64,000 bases of DNA from Planctomycetota bacterium (GTDB lineage Bacteria > Planctomycetota > Phycisphaerae > Phycisphaerales > Phycisphaeraceae), in the NCBI GenBank assembly GCA_026386955.1, contig JAPLMQ010000302.1, forward strand, positions 1-64,000, in the 5' to 3' direction. A model generated the notes under the pieces. It saw nothing but the letters and a program-made list of their open reading frames with translations, searched no databases and was not told where the DNA came from. The position numbers and the translations under genes are program-made. Positions 23,694-33,366 of the stretch are shown in pieces. Numbering within the stretch: position 1 is the stretch's first letter; each line of letters begins with the position of its first letter.

Positions 23694-25088
23694 TCAGTGA
23701 ACCTCCCGCAGCAAGGTGATCAGAGCGTCGATCTGTTCGACGGTGCGCTTCTCCGTCACCGCGACCAGCAACTGGTTCGCGGAACCAATGCCCAGCGAGG
23801 AGCAGTCGACGCCCGGGAGCAGCCCGCGGGCCCGGCCGGCGTCGATGATCTTCCTCGCGGGCACGGGGCAGCTGAGCGTGAACTCATGGAAGAAGGCGCC
23901 GGAGTAGGCCAGCGAATAGCCCGGCACCGCGGCCGCCTTTTCCGCGGCGTAGTGGGCCTTGTGGTAGCAGTGCTCCGCAACCTCGCGCAGCCCCTTGGGG
24001 CCCATCGCGCTCATGTAGATCGTCGCCCGCAGCGCGAGCAGGCCCTGGTTGGTGCAGACGTTGCTCGTGGCCTTGGCGCCGCGGATGTGCTGCTCGCGCG
24101 TCTGCAGCGTGAGGCAGAAGCCGCGGTTGCCCTTGGCGTCGGTCGTCTGCCCGACCAGCCGGCCCGGCATCCGCCTCAGCAGTGCCTGCCGCGCGGCGAA
24201 GAGCCCCAGCCACGGCCCGCCGTATTGCAGCGGCACGCCCAGCGGCTGCCCCTCGCCCGCGGCGATGTCGGCCCCGCAATCGCCCGGGCGCTTGAGCAGC
24301 CCGCAGGCGATGGGGTTGAAGACCGCCACCGCGAGCGTGCCCGCAAGCGAGCCGTCGCTCATCTTGCTCTCATGCGCCAGCGCGAAGAGGCCGGCCCAAT
24401 CCTCGACCTGCCCCAGCACGTTGGGCGACTGCACGACGAGGCAGGCGGTGTCGCCCTTGCCCTCCTCGAGCGCGGCCCGCACCGTCTCGGGCAGCACGTG
24501 CCCTGCCTTCGCGCAGGCCTGCAGCTCGATGAGCTTCACGGGCAAGTCGGACATGTATGTCCGCAGCACGGCCAGGTAATGCGGATGCAGCGTCGAGGCG
24601 ACCAGCACCCGCCGCCGGCCGGTGTGGTTTAGCGACATCAGCACCGCTTCGGCGACGGCGGTCGCCCCCTCGTAGAGCGAGGCGTTGGAGACGTCGAGCC
24701 CCGTGAGCCTGCAGACCTGCGACTGGAACTCGAAGAAGGCCTGCAGCGAGCCTTGCGACGCCTCGGCCTGGTAGGGCGTGTAGGCAGTGACGAACTCGCC
24801 CTTGCCCGCGAGGAAATCGACCGAGGAGGGGATGAAGTGGTCGTACGCGCCTGCCCCCATGAAGCAGCCGCCCGGGGCCGAGGCCGCCGGGTGGTTCGCC
24901 GCGCCGAGGCTCGCCAACTCGCGCTGCAGCTCCAGTTCGCTCTGCCCGCGTGCGAGGCCCGGGAGGTCGAGCGGCTTCTTGAGCTTGTAGGCCTCGGGGA
25001 GGCTTGAATAAAGGTCTTCCACCGCCTCGACGCCGATGGCCTTGAGCATCTCGCGTCGCTGCTGCGGGGTGATCTGGACGTAGTCCAT
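23694..25088 (-). CDS. gcvPA: Glycine dehydrogenase (decarboxylating) subunit 1
   Basis: 464 residues from ATG 25088 (MDYVQITPQQRREMLKAIG), preceded by GAGG; a longer frame to 25274 is Pro/Arg-rich and rejected. Non-PLP half of the bacterial split P-protein. Typical segments: FMGAGAYDHFIPS, FVTAYTPYQAEASQGSLQA, DVSNASLYEGATAVAEA and RGAKATSNVCTNQGLLAL. Forms the alpha2beta2 enzyme with GcvPB encoded one base downstream. Divergent from the polX gene across 188 bases; I saw no glycine riboswitch in that gap. Confidence 0.96.
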   Translation of the reverse strand: MDYVQITPQQRREMLKAIGVEAVEDLYSSLPEAYKLKKPLDLPGLARGQSELELQRELASLGAANHPAASAPGGCFMGAGAYDHFIPSSVDFLAGKGEFVTAYTPYQAEASQGSLQAFFEFQSQVCRLTGLDVSNASLYEGATAVAEAVLMSLNHTGRRRVLVASTLHPHYLAVLRTYMSDLPVKLIELQACAKAGHVLPETVRAALEEGKGDTACLVVQSPNVLGQVEDWAGLFALAHESKMSDGSLAGTLAVAVFNPIACGLLKRPGDCGADIAAGEGQPLGVPLQYGGPWLGLFAARQALLRRMPGRLVGQTTDAKGNRGFCLTLQTREQHIRGAKATSNVCTNQGLLALRATIYMSAMGPKGLREVAEHCYHKAHYAAEKAAAVPGYSLAYSGAFFHEFTLSCPVPARKIIDAGRARGLLPGVDCSSLGIGSANQLLVAVTEKRTVEQIDALITLLREVH

Positions 25089-25276
25089 CGCGTGCCTCGG
25101 AGGGATTGGGGAGGGCCCGGCCCGGTTTCGCCGCGGGAGGGACCAGAGTCTAGGAACAGCCGCCAACTCAGGCAACGGCCGTCGCCGCCCACGGAACGGC
25201 GCAGAATGGAGCAGATCGACCCGGAACGGCGCCGCCCGATCTTTCCCCTCCTCCCCCGCGGGGATATCCTGCATCC

Positions 25277-27046
25277 ATGGCCGGAACCAACCAGCAACTC
25301 GCGGCGCTCTTCCAGGAAATGGCCGACGTCCTGCAGATCCTCGCGGGCGACAGCTTCCGCATCAACGCCTTCCTCAAGGCCGCCCGCGTCATCGACGAGC
25401 TCGGGCAGGACGTCGCCCAGATCGGCCCCGACGTCAAGGCACTCACCGCGCTCGAAGGCATCGGCAAGGGCACCGCGGGGCGGATCGTCGAGTTCCTCAC
25501 CACCGGCAAGATCAAGGAGCACGACGAGCTCCTCGCCCAGATCCCTCCCGGCCTGCGGCAACTGCTCGCGATCCCCGGCCTGGGGCCCAAGACCATCGCC
25601 CTGCTTTGGAAGGAGGCCGACGTCACCTCGCTCGACGTCCTGCGCGCCAAGCTGCAGACCGACGAGCTGGCGAAGCTCAAGGGCATGGGCCCCAAGAAGA
25701 TCGAGAACCTGCGGAAGAACCTGCAGTTCATCGAGTCGGCCGGCGCTCGCGTCCGCATCGGGCAGGCGATGCCGATCGCCCGCGAGCTGGTCGAGAAGCT
25801 GCGCCAAGTCGAAGGCGTGCGCCAGGCGGAGTTCGCCGGGAGCCTCCGCCGCGGCAAGGAGACCATCGGCGACATCGACCTGCTCGTCGCCGCCGACGTC
25901 CCGCCCCAGGGCGACCCGCGCCAGGCCGAGGACCCCACCGCCCGGCGGATCAGCGAGGCGTTCCTTGCGATCGCCCCCAAGGGGGAAGTCAGCGGGCAGG
26001 GCGGGACCAAGACCTCCGTCCGCACCGAGTCGGGCCTGCAGATCGACCTGCGCATCGTCCCGCCCGACTCCTTCGGTGCGGCGCTGATGTACTTCACCGG
26101 CTCGAATGAGCACAACATCGCCCTGCGCGAGCGCGCGATCAAGATGGGCATGAAGCTCAATGAGTACGCGCTGCTCAAGGGCGACAAGCCGGTCGCGGGG
26201 CGCACGGAGGAGGAGGTCTACAAGGCGCTGAAGCTGGCGTGGATCCCGCCCGAGCAGCGCGAGGCCCGCGGGGAGGTCGACGTCGCGAGCGCGGGGCCGA
26301 TGCCGGCGCTGATCACGCTCGAGGACATCAAGGCCGAACTGCACGCGCACACGACGGCGAGCGACGGGCTTTGGTCGATCATGGACCTCGCCCAGGCGGC
26401 CGCGGCCCGCGGGTTCCACACCGTCGCCGTGACCGACCACTCCAAGAGCCAGTACCAGGCCAACGGGCTCTCGGCCGAGCGGCTGGAGAAGCACATCGTC
26501 GCCATCCACGCCGTGGCGAAGCAGCTCAAGGGGACGATCACCGTCCTCGCCGGCTCCGAGGTCGACATCCTCACCGACGGCTCGCTCGACTACCCCGACA
26601 GCCTGCTCAAGGAGCTCGACATCGTCGTCGCCTCGCCCCACGCGGCCCTCTCACAGGAGCCGGCGAAGGCGACGGAGCGGCTGCTCAAGGCGATGGAGAA
26701 CCCCTATGTGACGATCATGGGCCACCCGACGGGCCGGCTCGTCTCCAAGCGCGAGGGGCTCGACCCGGACATCCCCAAGATCGCGGCCGCGGCGGCGAAG
26801 CGCGGCGTCGCGCTGGAGATCAACGCCAACCACTATCGACTCGACCTGCGCGACGCCCACGCCAAGATCGCCCTCGACGCCGGGGCGATGCTCGCCATCG
26901 ACACGGACGCCCACGGCCCCGCCGACCTGAACGAGCTGACCTACGGCGTGCTCACCGCCCGCCGCGCGGGGGCACGGGCCGAGCAGGTCGTGAACTGCCT
27001 CTCGCGCGAGAAGCTGGCCGCCTGGCTGAAGTCGACGCGCCCATGA
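25277..27046 (+). CDS. polX: DNA polymerase/3'-5' exonuclease of family X with PHP domain
   Basis: 589 residues, standard for bacterial PolX. N-terminal helix-hairpin-helix segments (ALEGIGKGTAGRI, AIPGLGPKTIALLWKEADV, LKGMGPKKIENLR) bind DNA; the nucleotidyl transferase core has GSLRRGKETIGDIDLL with Ser189 and metal-binding Asp199 and Asp201, and a third Asp in LQIDLRIV (Asp257). The C-terminal PHP domain (ELHAHTTASDG with His356 and His358, AVTDHS, SPHAALSQ, MGHPTGR, DTDAH) supplies exonuclease activity. It acts in base-excision or gap-filling repair. ATGA overlap with the next membrane protein. Confidence 0.96.
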   Translation: MAGTNQQLAALFQEMADVLQILAGDSFRINAFLKAARVIDELGQDVAQIGPDVKALTALEGIGKGTAGRIVEFLTTGKIKEHDELLAQIPPGLRQLLAIPGLGPKTIALLWKEADVTSLDVLRAKLQTDELAKLKGMGPKKIENLRKNLQFIESAGARVRIGQAMPIARELVEKLRQVEGVRQAEFAGSLRRGKETIGDIDLLVAADVPPQGDPRQAEDPTARRISEAFLAIAPKGEVSGQGGTKTSVRTESGLQIDLRIVPPDSFGAALMYFTGSNEHNIALRERAIKMGMKLNEYALLKGDKPVAGRTEEEVYKALKLAWIPPEQREARGEVDVASAGPMPALITLEDIKAELHAHTTASDGLWSIMDLAQAAAARGFHTVAVTDHSKSQYQANGLSAERLEKHIVAIHAVAKQLKGTITVLAGSEVDILTDGSLDYPDSLLKELDIVVASPHAALSQEPAKATERLLKAMENPYVTIMGHPTGRLVSKREGLDPDIPKIAAAAAKRGVALEINANHYRLDLRDAHAKIALDAGAMLAIDTDAHGPADLNELTYGVLTARRAGARAEQVVNCLSREKLAAWLKSTRP

Positions 27047-28776
27047 CGCCCGCGATGGCCTTCATCCTCGCCTCCTGGGCTGCGCTCGGCGTGGCCTGCA
27101 TGGGGCTGGGTCTCGGGCTCCATCGCCTGCTCGGGCAACGCGGGCCCTCGGCCGCGGCGCTGCTCGGCGCGACACCCTTGGGCCTGTGCGTCGCCTTGCT
27201 CTTTCTCCAGTTCTGGCACTTCTTCCTGCCCGTCACCGCGGCAGCGTTCCTCGCGCTCTGCCTCCCCGCGTTGGCGGGGTGGACTGCCGCGGCCCGCGAC
27301 GCCCGCGCGTGGTTGGCGTTTTTCCGTGGGCGATGCGCGACGACCATCGCATCGGCTGTCCTCTTCGCGTTTACCTGCGTTTGGCTCTCCAACCGTGCGC
27401 TCGGGCCGGGCGAGGCCTTCGACAGCGGGCTCTACCACTGGAACGCCATCCGCTGGAACAACGCCTTCGCCGTCGTCCCGGGCCTGGGCAACCTGCATCA
27501 CCGCCTCGCCTTCAACAACGGCAGCCTCCTGCTGGGCGCGATGCTCAACACCGGCCCGTGGGACCGCATGGCGGGGCGCCTCACCCACGGCTTCTTCCTC
27601 GCCTTGCTCTTCATGCAGGCGATTCCCGGGCTGGTTTCGTTGCGATCCGCGCGGCCCTCGCCGTCAGTCATCGCCGCGGCCATGCTCCTCCTCCCCGCGC
27701 TGTTGGCCGCGATGGCGTTCGACATGGCGGCGCCGGGGACGGACCTGCCCGTGGGCGTCCTCGTCCTGCTCGGGTGCGCCGCGCTGGGCAACGCCCTGCT
27801 CGCGGCCGAGGGCGACGCGCAGCGGCCAATCCACCTGACGCACACCGCGGTCTTCCTCGCCGCCGCGGTTTGCATGAAGCTGAGCGCGCTGCCGCTCGCG
27901 CTCGCGGCCGCGCCGGTCTGGCTGGTGCTGGTTTGGCCGAACGCGCGAGCGCGTGAGACGCGCCGCGCGGCGATCGGCGCATCGCTGGTCGCGACGGCGC
28001 TGCTCCTCTCCTGGGCCGCCCGCGGCGTCGTGCTCAGCGGCTACCCTTGCTTCCCCTCGGGCTGGCTGCCCGCGCCGGTCGCTTGGCGCGTCCCGTCTGA
28101 GACGGCGGCGGAGATCCGCTGGAGCATCACCGAATTCGCCCGCTACCAGGGCGGCGTCGAATCCGGCCATCCGCCCGACGCTTGGGATTGGGTCCAACCC
28201 ATCCTGAACCGCATGCCTTGGGCGACGACGTTCTACTGCCTCGAGTCGACCGCGGCGCTGCTCGCGCTCGCGTGGTTCCTCGCCAGACGAAGCGCCGAGC
28301 CCACGCAGCGACTTGGCCCACGGGCGCTACGCGCGGCGTGGATGGCGCTGCCGTTGGGCGCGGGGCTGGCGACGTGGTTCCTCGGCGCGCCCGACCCGCG
28401 TTTCGCGTGGCACCTGTTCTGGATCGGACCGACCGTGGCCGGGGGAGCCTTGGCGTTGGGGCGCTGGCCTCGGACAATCCTGCTGGTCTGGTCGCTTCCG
28501 CTGCTCCTCGCGACGGTCGCCAGCGTCAGCGACTGGGGCCCGCGCCTCTGGCAGCCGCCCGGGCGCGACCACGGCTACGCCCCGATTCCCGCGCCGCTGG
28601 GCATTGTCCGCGCGACGATCTCGCCGGGCGTGGCGATCGACCTCGCGACCGACGGATTGATCTGGGACCGCGCGATCCCCAGCACGTCGCAGGTCGAGCC
28701 CGGGGCGCGGGCCCGCGACGGCGCGGACCTCTCGCGCGGGTTTCTTCCGGGCGAGCGGGGCGTGGACGGACGATGA
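27043..28776 (+). CDS. Multi-pass membrane protein, LIC_10190-like
   Basis: 577 residues from ATG 27043, overlapping the polX stop (ATGA). More than ten hydrophobic segments are spread over the chain, with glycosyltransferase-C-like topology. A hallmark loop reads PGEAFDSGLYHWNAIRWNNAFAVVPGLGNLHHRLAFNNG, given here in words as an FDSGLYH motif followed by VPGLGNLHHRLAFN; I recall the same motif in proteins named LIC_10190 family membrane protein. The acidic Asp near the first loop would fit a lipid-linked-sugar transferase. The link to polX is probably only positional. Confidence 0.72.
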   Translation: MTPAMAFILASWAALGVACMGLGLGLHRLLGQRGPSAAALLGATPLGLCVALLFLQFWHFFLPVTAAAFLALCLPALAGWTAAARDARAWLAFFRGRCATTIASAVLFAFTCVWLSNRALGPGEAFDSGLYHWNAIRWNNAFAVVPGLGNLHHRLAFNNGSLLLGAMLNTGPWDRMAGRLTHGFFLALLFMQAIPGLVSLRSARPSPSVIAAAMLLLPALLAAMAFDMAAPGTDLPVGVLVLLGCAALGNALLAAEGDAQRPIHLTHTAVFLAAAVCMKLSALPLALAAAPVWLVLVWPNARARETRRAAIGASLVATALLLSWAARGVVLSGYPCFPSGWLPAPVAWRVPSETAAEIRWSITEFARYQGGVESGHPPDAWDWVQPILNRMPWATTFYCLESTAALLALAWFLARRSAEPTQRLGPRALRAAWMALPLGAGLATWFLGAPDPRFAWHLFWIGPTVAGGALALGRWPRTILLVWSLPLLLATVASVSDWGPRLWQPPGRDHGYAPIPAPLGIVRATISPGVAIDLATDGLIWDRAIPSTSQVEPGARARDGADLSRGFLPGERGVDGR

Positions 28777-28856
28777 GCCGGGCCAAGGCGGCCCTGGAAT
28801 CGCGGTGCCGGTGGCTGGCGGAGGGGGAAAATGCGGCTAATATGAGTTCGCCTCTC

Positions 28857-28928
28857 GCGGCGGTAGCTCAATGGCAGAGTACCAGGTTTCCATCCTGGTT
28901 GTTGCGGGTTCAAGTCCCGTCCGCCGCT
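28857..28928 (+). tRNA. tRNA-Gly (TCC anticodon)
   Basis: A 72-nt cloverleaf: acceptor GCGGCGG pairs with CCGCCGC (28921-28927), D-arm GCTCAATGGCAGAGT, anticodon stem CCAGG/CCTGG around loop TTTCCAT with anticodon TCC reading GGA, and T-arm GCGGGTTCAAGTCCCGT. The discriminator is T; CCA is not encoded. Confidence 0.95.
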
Positions 28929-29103
28929 TTCATCTTTGCTTCGCCCTTCGTCTGCCCTCCCTGACTTTCCCTGCCGCACACCCCTGCTCGATCCATTCGA
29001 GCGTCACTCGCCGATGTCCTCGTTCCAGAGGTCGGGGCATGTTCGGAACCCGCTGCTGCGGGATCCGTGGGCTTGGACCGCAGGTTGCTCGGGGCTTCAC
29101 CTG

Positions 29104-29133
29104 TCACGAGCACGATGACATGCGGCACCAGAC
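29104..29133. repeat. Short dispersed repeat, copy 2
   Basis: Matches window bases 1-30 at 28 of 30 positions (C for T at two sites). It lies 40 bases upstream of the alpha/beta hydrolase start. Confidence 0.5.
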
Positions 29134-29172
29134 AAGGCCTGTCGCAGCGGCTCCCCGCCGTAGAATCCCGCC

Positions 29173-30147
29173 ATGCTTGGCCTGCTGATCCTTTTCCTCT
29201 TCGCGGCGGCGATCATCACGCTCGTCGTCGCGGGCGGCACGATCCTCCGCCTGCGCCACCCGCCGCGGTTCACCTTCGCCGCGGCGCTGGCTCGTGGGTT
29301 GCCCACCGAGCCGCGAGAGGCCGGGCTCGCCGGGCGCGAATGCATCCTGCAGCTGTCGGATGGGAGCGAGTCGCCCGGGTGGATTGTCCAGGGCCAGTCG
29401 ACCGACCCGCGAGCCCCCGTCGTCGTCCTTACCCACGGCTGGGGCGAGAGCCGGTATCTCTCGCTCATTCGGGCCGGCCAACTCGCGCCGGCCGCGGCAG
29501 CGCTGGTGCTCTATGACCTCCGCGCCCACGGCGACGCCCGGTCGCCCCGCGCCGACCTGGGCACGACCGAAGTGGCCGACCTCCTCGCCGTCGTCGGGCA
29601 ACTCGACGCGCTGGGCGCTGCCCCCGGGGCCCCGGTCGTCCTCGCGGGCCACTCCATCGGGGCGGGCATCTCCATCGCCGCCGCGGCCCGTGCGAACGCT
29701 GCGGGCACCGACCTGAAATCGCGCAGCATCCGCGGCGTCATCGGCGACGGCGCCTACCGCCTCGGCATGGACCCGATCCACGGCTACTTCCGCGCGAACC
29801 GCTGGCCGGTCTACCCTTTCCTTTGGCCCGTCGCGCTCTACCTTCACTTCTTCGTGCAACGCGGCTGCGACTTGGACCGCGCCGGCCATGCCTCCCGCCT
29901 GGCTTGCCCGCTCCTGCTCCTCCACGGCGAGCGCGACACGATCTGCGCCATCGCCTCCGCCCGCGCCATCGCCGAGGCCGTCCCCGACACCCGGTCCGGA
30001 TCACGACTCGTTCTCTTCCCCGAGGGAACTCATCTCGACCTCGCCGAGGTCGACCCCGCCCGCTATGTTGAGGCCGTGCAGTCGTTCCTGCGAGGCGTCG
30101 CCTCGGAGGCCGCGCCCGCGGCCACGCCCACTGGAGATTCCGCTTGA
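29173..30147 (+). CDS. Alpha/beta hydrolase, membrane-anchored
   Basis: 324 residues. An N-terminal hydrophobic segment (LLILFLFAAAIITLVVAGGTI) probably anchors the protein. The hydrolase fold follows: oxyanion-hole strand VVLTHGWG, nucleophile elbow GHSIGAG with the catalytic Ser, acid Asp in LLLHGERDTIC and catalytic His in FPEGTHLDLAE. Substrate unknown; the fold covers esterases, lipases and acyltransferases. The stop overlaps the TTG start of deoC (TTGA), so they are coexpressed. Confidence 0.88.
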   Translation: MLGLLILFLFAAAIITLVVAGGTILRLRHPPRFTFAAALARGLPTEPREAGLAGRECILQLSDGSESPGWIVQGQSTDPRAPVVVLTHGWGESRYLSLIRAGQLAPAAAALVLYDLRAHGDARSPRADLGTTEVADLLAVVGQLDALGAAPGAPVVLAGHSIGAGISIAAAARANAAGTDLKSRSIRGVIGDGAYRLGMDPIHGYFRANRWPVYPFLWPVALYLHFFVQRGCDLDRAGHASRLACPLLLLHGERDTICAIASARAIAEAVPDTRSGSRLVLFPEGTHLDLAEVDPARYVEAVQSFLRGVASEAAPAATPTGDSA

Positions 30148-30854
30148 CGAACCTCGCCTCCAAGATCGATCACTCGCTCCTGGCCGCACACGCGACCCCG
30201 CAGGAGATCCGCAAGCTGGTCGAGCAGGCCTTGAAGCACCGCTTCGCCTCGGTCTGCACCAACCCGATCTTCACCGCCGCGGTCACAGCGGCTCTCCGCG
30301 CCGACAGCGCAGCCGAGGCCGCGTCGCTCCCGCGCGTGCTCAACTGCGCCGTCGTGGGCTTCCCGCTGGGCGCGAACAAGGCGACGCTCAAGGCGATCGA
30401 GGCGACCAGCGCCGCGAAGGACGGGGCCGACGAGATCGACGTCGTCGCCCACATTCCGCACCTGCTCGCCGCCGACTTCAACGCCGCGAAGGAGGAACTG
30501 CTGGAGGTGGCGCGAGCCGCCCGCTCCGCCCGCCCGCGCGTGGTCATCAAGGTGATCCTCGAGACGGCCGCGCTGCTGAAGGACGTCGCGCCGGCGGTGG
30601 GGGAGGCCCGCATCGAGGCCGGCTGCCGGGCCGCCCGCGAGGCGGGGTGCGACTTCGTCAAGACCTCCACGGGCTTCCACCCCGCGGGCGGCGCAAGCGT
30701 CGAGGCGGTTCGCCTCCTCAAGAAACACTCGGGCGGGATGTACGTGAAGGCCTCGGGCGGGATCCGCACGCGCGAGGACGCGCTGCGCATGCTCGACGCC
30801 GGGGCGGACCGGCTCGGCTGCTCCGCCAGCGTTGAGATCATCGCGGGGGGATGA
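30144..30854 (+). CDS. deoC: Deoxyribose-phosphate aldolase
   Basis: 236 residues from TTG 30144, forming a TTGA overlap with the hydrolase stop; no ATG or GTG lies near the conserved N-terminus (ASKIDHSLL). It cleaves 2-deoxyribose-5-phosphate to glyceraldehyde-3-phosphate and acetaldehyde in deoxynucleoside catabolism. The TIM-barrel catalytic residues are visible: Asp99 in ADEIDVV, Schiff-base Lys173 in DFVKTSTGF and Lys202 in VKASGGIRT. Other deo genes are not nearby. Confidence 0.95.
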   Translation: MTNLASKIDHSLLAAHATPQEIRKLVEQALKHRFASVCTNPIFTAAVTAALRADSAAEAASLPRVLNCAVVGFPLGANKATLKAIEATSAAKDGADEIDVVAHIPHLLAADFNAAKEELLEVARAARSARPRVVIKVILETAALLKDVAPAVGEARIEAGCRAAREAGCDFVKTSTGFHPAGGASVEAVRLLKKHSGGMYVKASGGIRTREDALRMLDAGADRLGCSASVEIIAGG

Positions 30855-30890
30855 GCGCGAGGCGGCACGGAAACACGCCGCCGGCGCTCA
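30852..30890. terminator. Bidirectional hairpin between convergent genes
   Basis: Arms TGAGCGC + GGCGGC (30852-30866) pair with GCCGCC + GCGCTCA (30877-30890) around a ten-base loop. The hairpin includes both stop codons, of deoC and of the convergent sialidase-like gene. No T-run, so termination would be weak or factor-assisted. Confidence 0.55.
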
Positions 30891-31940
30891 CGCCTTGGCG
30901 TAGAACCAGTCTGTCGGCAGCACCGCGACGCGCAGGTCGATCTTGTCCTGCATCCCCCAGTCGGGCAGGTATTCGCACGTCCAGTAGTTGACCACCGCGC
31001 GCCCGTCGCGCGTGAACCGGCATCCGGGGTTGGAGAAGGCCCGGTTCGGGTCGGCCTCGATGTCGCGCACCAGGCCCCACGTGCGCCCCTCGTCGCGCGA
31101 CACGGCAGCGGTCAACGGCGTGCGCTTCCCGTAGTGCGAAAGCCCGGGGTTGTACTCCGCGTTGTTCCAGATCATCAGCAGGTCGCCCGTCCGCGGGATG
31201 CGCGTCATCTCCGGGCACGACTCAGGCACGCGAAGCCCCGTCACCTGCGGCTTCGACCACGTCTCGCCCTTGTCCTTCGACTCCGAGACGAAGAGCGAGC
31301 CCAACTGGCTGCGCATCACCATCAGCACGCGCCCGTCGCGCGTCTCCTCGACGTGCGGCTCCATCACCCCGCGCATCGGCAAGCTCACGCGGTTTTTCCC
31401 CTCGCGCCAGGTCTTGCCGTCGTCGTCGCTCATCAGCATGGCCCCGTCGTAGGTGTGCGAGTAGGGGCCGTCGCCCGACTTCGCCACCACCGACGAGGGC
31501 AGCAGCAGCCTCCCGCCCGAAAGCCGCTTGATCACCGCGTTGCAGAGGCTGAACATCTGCTTCGAGGCGAACTCGCAGACGGGCTTGAAGGTCTTGCCCT
31601 CGTCGCTGGATTTCCAGGCGTACTGCGTCGCGATCGGCGGGGTGTGCCCGAACTGGCGCATGAAGACCAGCAGGATGCCGCCGTCCTGGGCCCGGACCAG
31701 GTTCGGCGAGAAGATGTTCAGCTCGTCGGACCCGGTCTCGGCGACCACGCGGTGCCCACCCCACGTCTTCCCGCCGTCGGCCGACTCGATCGCGGCGAAG
31801 CGCGTCTTGGCGATGTCGCTCCCGTCGCCTGAGAACTCCATGTAGACCAGCAGCAGCCGGCCGTCCTTGAGCTCGATCGAATCCCCTTCGGACATGCGGG
31901 TGAACTGCGCGTTGCGCGGCGCGGCGGTGACGATGCTCAT
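30888..31940 (-). CDS. Sialidase/neuraminidase-fold protein (BNR repeats)
   Basis: 350 residues from ATG 31940; the longer frame to 32012 has an atypical N-terminus. Six-bladed propeller with at least five Asp-box (SxDxGxTW) motifs: SADGGKTWGG (53-62), SSDEGKTFKP (111-120), SDDDGKTWRE, SKDKGETWSK and SRDEGRTWGL. The sialidase-type catalytic Arg triad is not certain: FTRMSEGDSIEL and EMTRIPRTGDLL could supply two Arg. No signal peptide, so possibly cytoplasmic. Planctomycetes carry many such propellers used on sulfated or complex glycans. It follows an SGNH hydrolase on the same strand. Confidence 0.85.
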   Translation of the reverse strand: MSIVTAAPRNAQFTRMSEGDSIELKDGRLLLVYMEFSGDGSDIAKTRFAAIESADGGKTWGGHRVVAETGSDELNIFSPNLVRAQDGGILLVFMRQFGHTPPIATQYAWKSSDEGKTFKPVCEFASKQMFSLCNAVIKRLSGGRLLLPSSVVAKSGDGPYSHTYDGAMLMSDDDGKTWREGKNRVSLPMRGVMEPHVEETRDGRVLMVMRSQLGSLFVSESKDKGETWSKPQVTGLRVPESCPEMTRIPRTGDLLMIWNNAEYNPGLSHYGKRTPLTAAVSRDEGRTWGLVRDIEADPNRAFSNPGCRFTRDGRAVVNYWTCEYLPDWGMQDKIDLRVAVLPTDWFYAKA

Positions 31941-32028
31941 CGAAGAGGCTCCAGAGATCTGCCGAACCTGAATGATCATGAAGACGAAAACGCATTCCTC
32001 AAACCGACCCACAAACCTCGATCAACGA

Positions 32029-33366
32029 TCACTTCACCGGAGCCACGACAAACGCCAGCTTCCGCGGCTGGGCCGTGGCGTGGACCAGCTCGTCGGCCGC
32101 GAGGATCTTCTCCAGGAGCTCCGCCGACTTGTTGGGCGCATCCTTGGGCTGGGTCATCGCCGCGGTCTGCACCGCCCTGAACTGCCCGACCAGGAATTCC
32201 TTGGTCGCGATCACCGCCAGCACCTTCTGCCCCTGGTCCGCCGCGGGTCCCGCGCCCAGTACGCCCAGGTTGCACCCCTTCGCGAGCGCCTCGGCCGTGA
32301 ACTTCGCGACCTCGACGCCGTCGATCCTCACCGCGTAGCTCCCCGGTTTGAGCCCCTTGACCGTCAGCATCCAGCGGTTCAAGTCGGCGATCTCGGGCAT
32401 CACCGCCAGGGCCCCGATCGCGGCGGTGGGCACCGGCATGGGCACGCACGCATCGAGCCGGGAGAACGAGAGGGTTCCGTCCTCCACCTTCACGTCGCTG
32501 ATCTCGCAGCGCTCGGCCTTGACGACCTTCCCCGCGGCGTCGAGCTCGGCGGCGCTCACCTCGCCCGGGCCGTTGAGTTCCTTGAGCAGCGCGGCGCACA
32601 TCGTGACCTGCCCGAGCGGGCCGGGGTGGACCCCGTCGCCCGTCAGGTCGACGCTCGCCTGCTTCGACTCCGGCGACTTGCCCCATGCGTCGAGCCAAGC
32701 CTGGAGCAGCTCGGGGTGCGGGACGGTCTTGTGCGCGATGGCTGAGTGGATGTCGCGCGCGATCTGATGCGACTCGGCCAAGTTCTTGTTCCTCCCCCAG
32801 CGGTCGAGCAGGGCGTGGAACTGGTCGGCGAACTGCACGCGCGGGTGGAACGCCTCTTTCTGGGCCTTGACGAAGGCGTCGATCGTCTTGTTCCGTCCGG
32901 CGAGCGTCGCCGTGACGGTGCCGTCGTTGACCGGGCTGGAGCTGAAGAGCACTGGGCGGGCCTTGATCGCCTCGATGCGCTCGACCAGCCCGCCCATCTG
33001 CTTGACGAAGACCTCCGCGTTCCCGCCGCCGACGTCGTTCATGCCCAGCTCGACGCTGACGACGGTGGGCTTCCAGACCGCGACGTCGCGGTCGAAGCGG
33101 GCCAAGACGCGCGGGACGGTGTCGCCCCCGATCCCGCTGTTGCGGAAACGGATCTTCCATTGGGGGAACCGTGTGACGCAGAAGGCCTCGAAGTAATTGG
33201 AGTGGAAATGCTGGGCGGTGATGGAGTCGCCCGCCATGACCCAGGTGTCGCCGTCCTTGAGCGGGAAGGAGGCGAGGTCGCCTTCCGCCCGCGCGGGGGA
33301 AGGCGCCGCGAAGGCGAGGCAGGCGAGTGCGAGCACAGCAAGGCGGGAGCGGCGGCAGTGGAGCAT
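32029..33366 (-). CDS. Secreted SGNH/GDSL hydrolase
   Basis: 445 residues. A Sec signal peptide (RLAVLALACLAFAAPSPARA) should be cleaved near residue 27. The SGNH blocks are present: WVMAGDSIT (nucleophile Ser48), NSGIGGDTV, VELGMNDVG (Asn110) and DGVHPGPLG with the catalytic Asp and His. An extra C-terminal beta-rich domain of about 180 residues follows. It likely deacylates carbohydrates or esters in the periplasm. It sits 88 bases upstream of the sialidase-like gene, possibly one transcript, which would suggest glycan degradation. Confidence 0.87.
   Translation of the reverse strand: MLHCRRSRLAVLALACLAFAAPSPARAEGDLASFPLKDGDTWVMAGDSITAQHFHSNYFEAFCVTRFPQWKIRFRNSGIGGDTVPRVLARFDRDVAVWKPTVVSVELGMNDVGGGNAEVFVKQMGGLVERIEAIKARPVLFSSSPVNDGTVTATLAGRNKTIDAFVKAQKEAFHPRVQFADQFHALLDRWGRNKNLAESHQIARDIHSAIAHKTVPHPELLQAWLDAWGKSPESKQASVDLTGDGVHPGPLGQVTMCAALLKELNGPGEVSAAELDAAGKVVKAERCEISDVKVEDGTLSFSRLDACVPMPVPTAAIGALAVMPEIADLNRWMLTVKGLKPGSYAVRIDGVEVAKFTAEALAKGCNLGVLGAGPAADQGQKVLAVIATKEFLVGQFRAVQTAAMTQPKDAPNKSAELLEKILAADELVHATAQPRKLAFVVAPVK

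Larger units (their letters stand above)
28777..29172. other. Intergenic region with tRNA gene and dispersed repeat
   Basis: 396 bases without a protein gene. It contains tRNA-Gly (28857-28928) and a second copy of the 30-base repeat (29104-29133). The rest shows no further structure that I can support. Confidence 0.6.

Noticed and set aside
25089-25276. Glycine riboswitch before gcvPA
   Set aside because: I looked for the paired aptamer core and found no convincing match in the 188-base gap.
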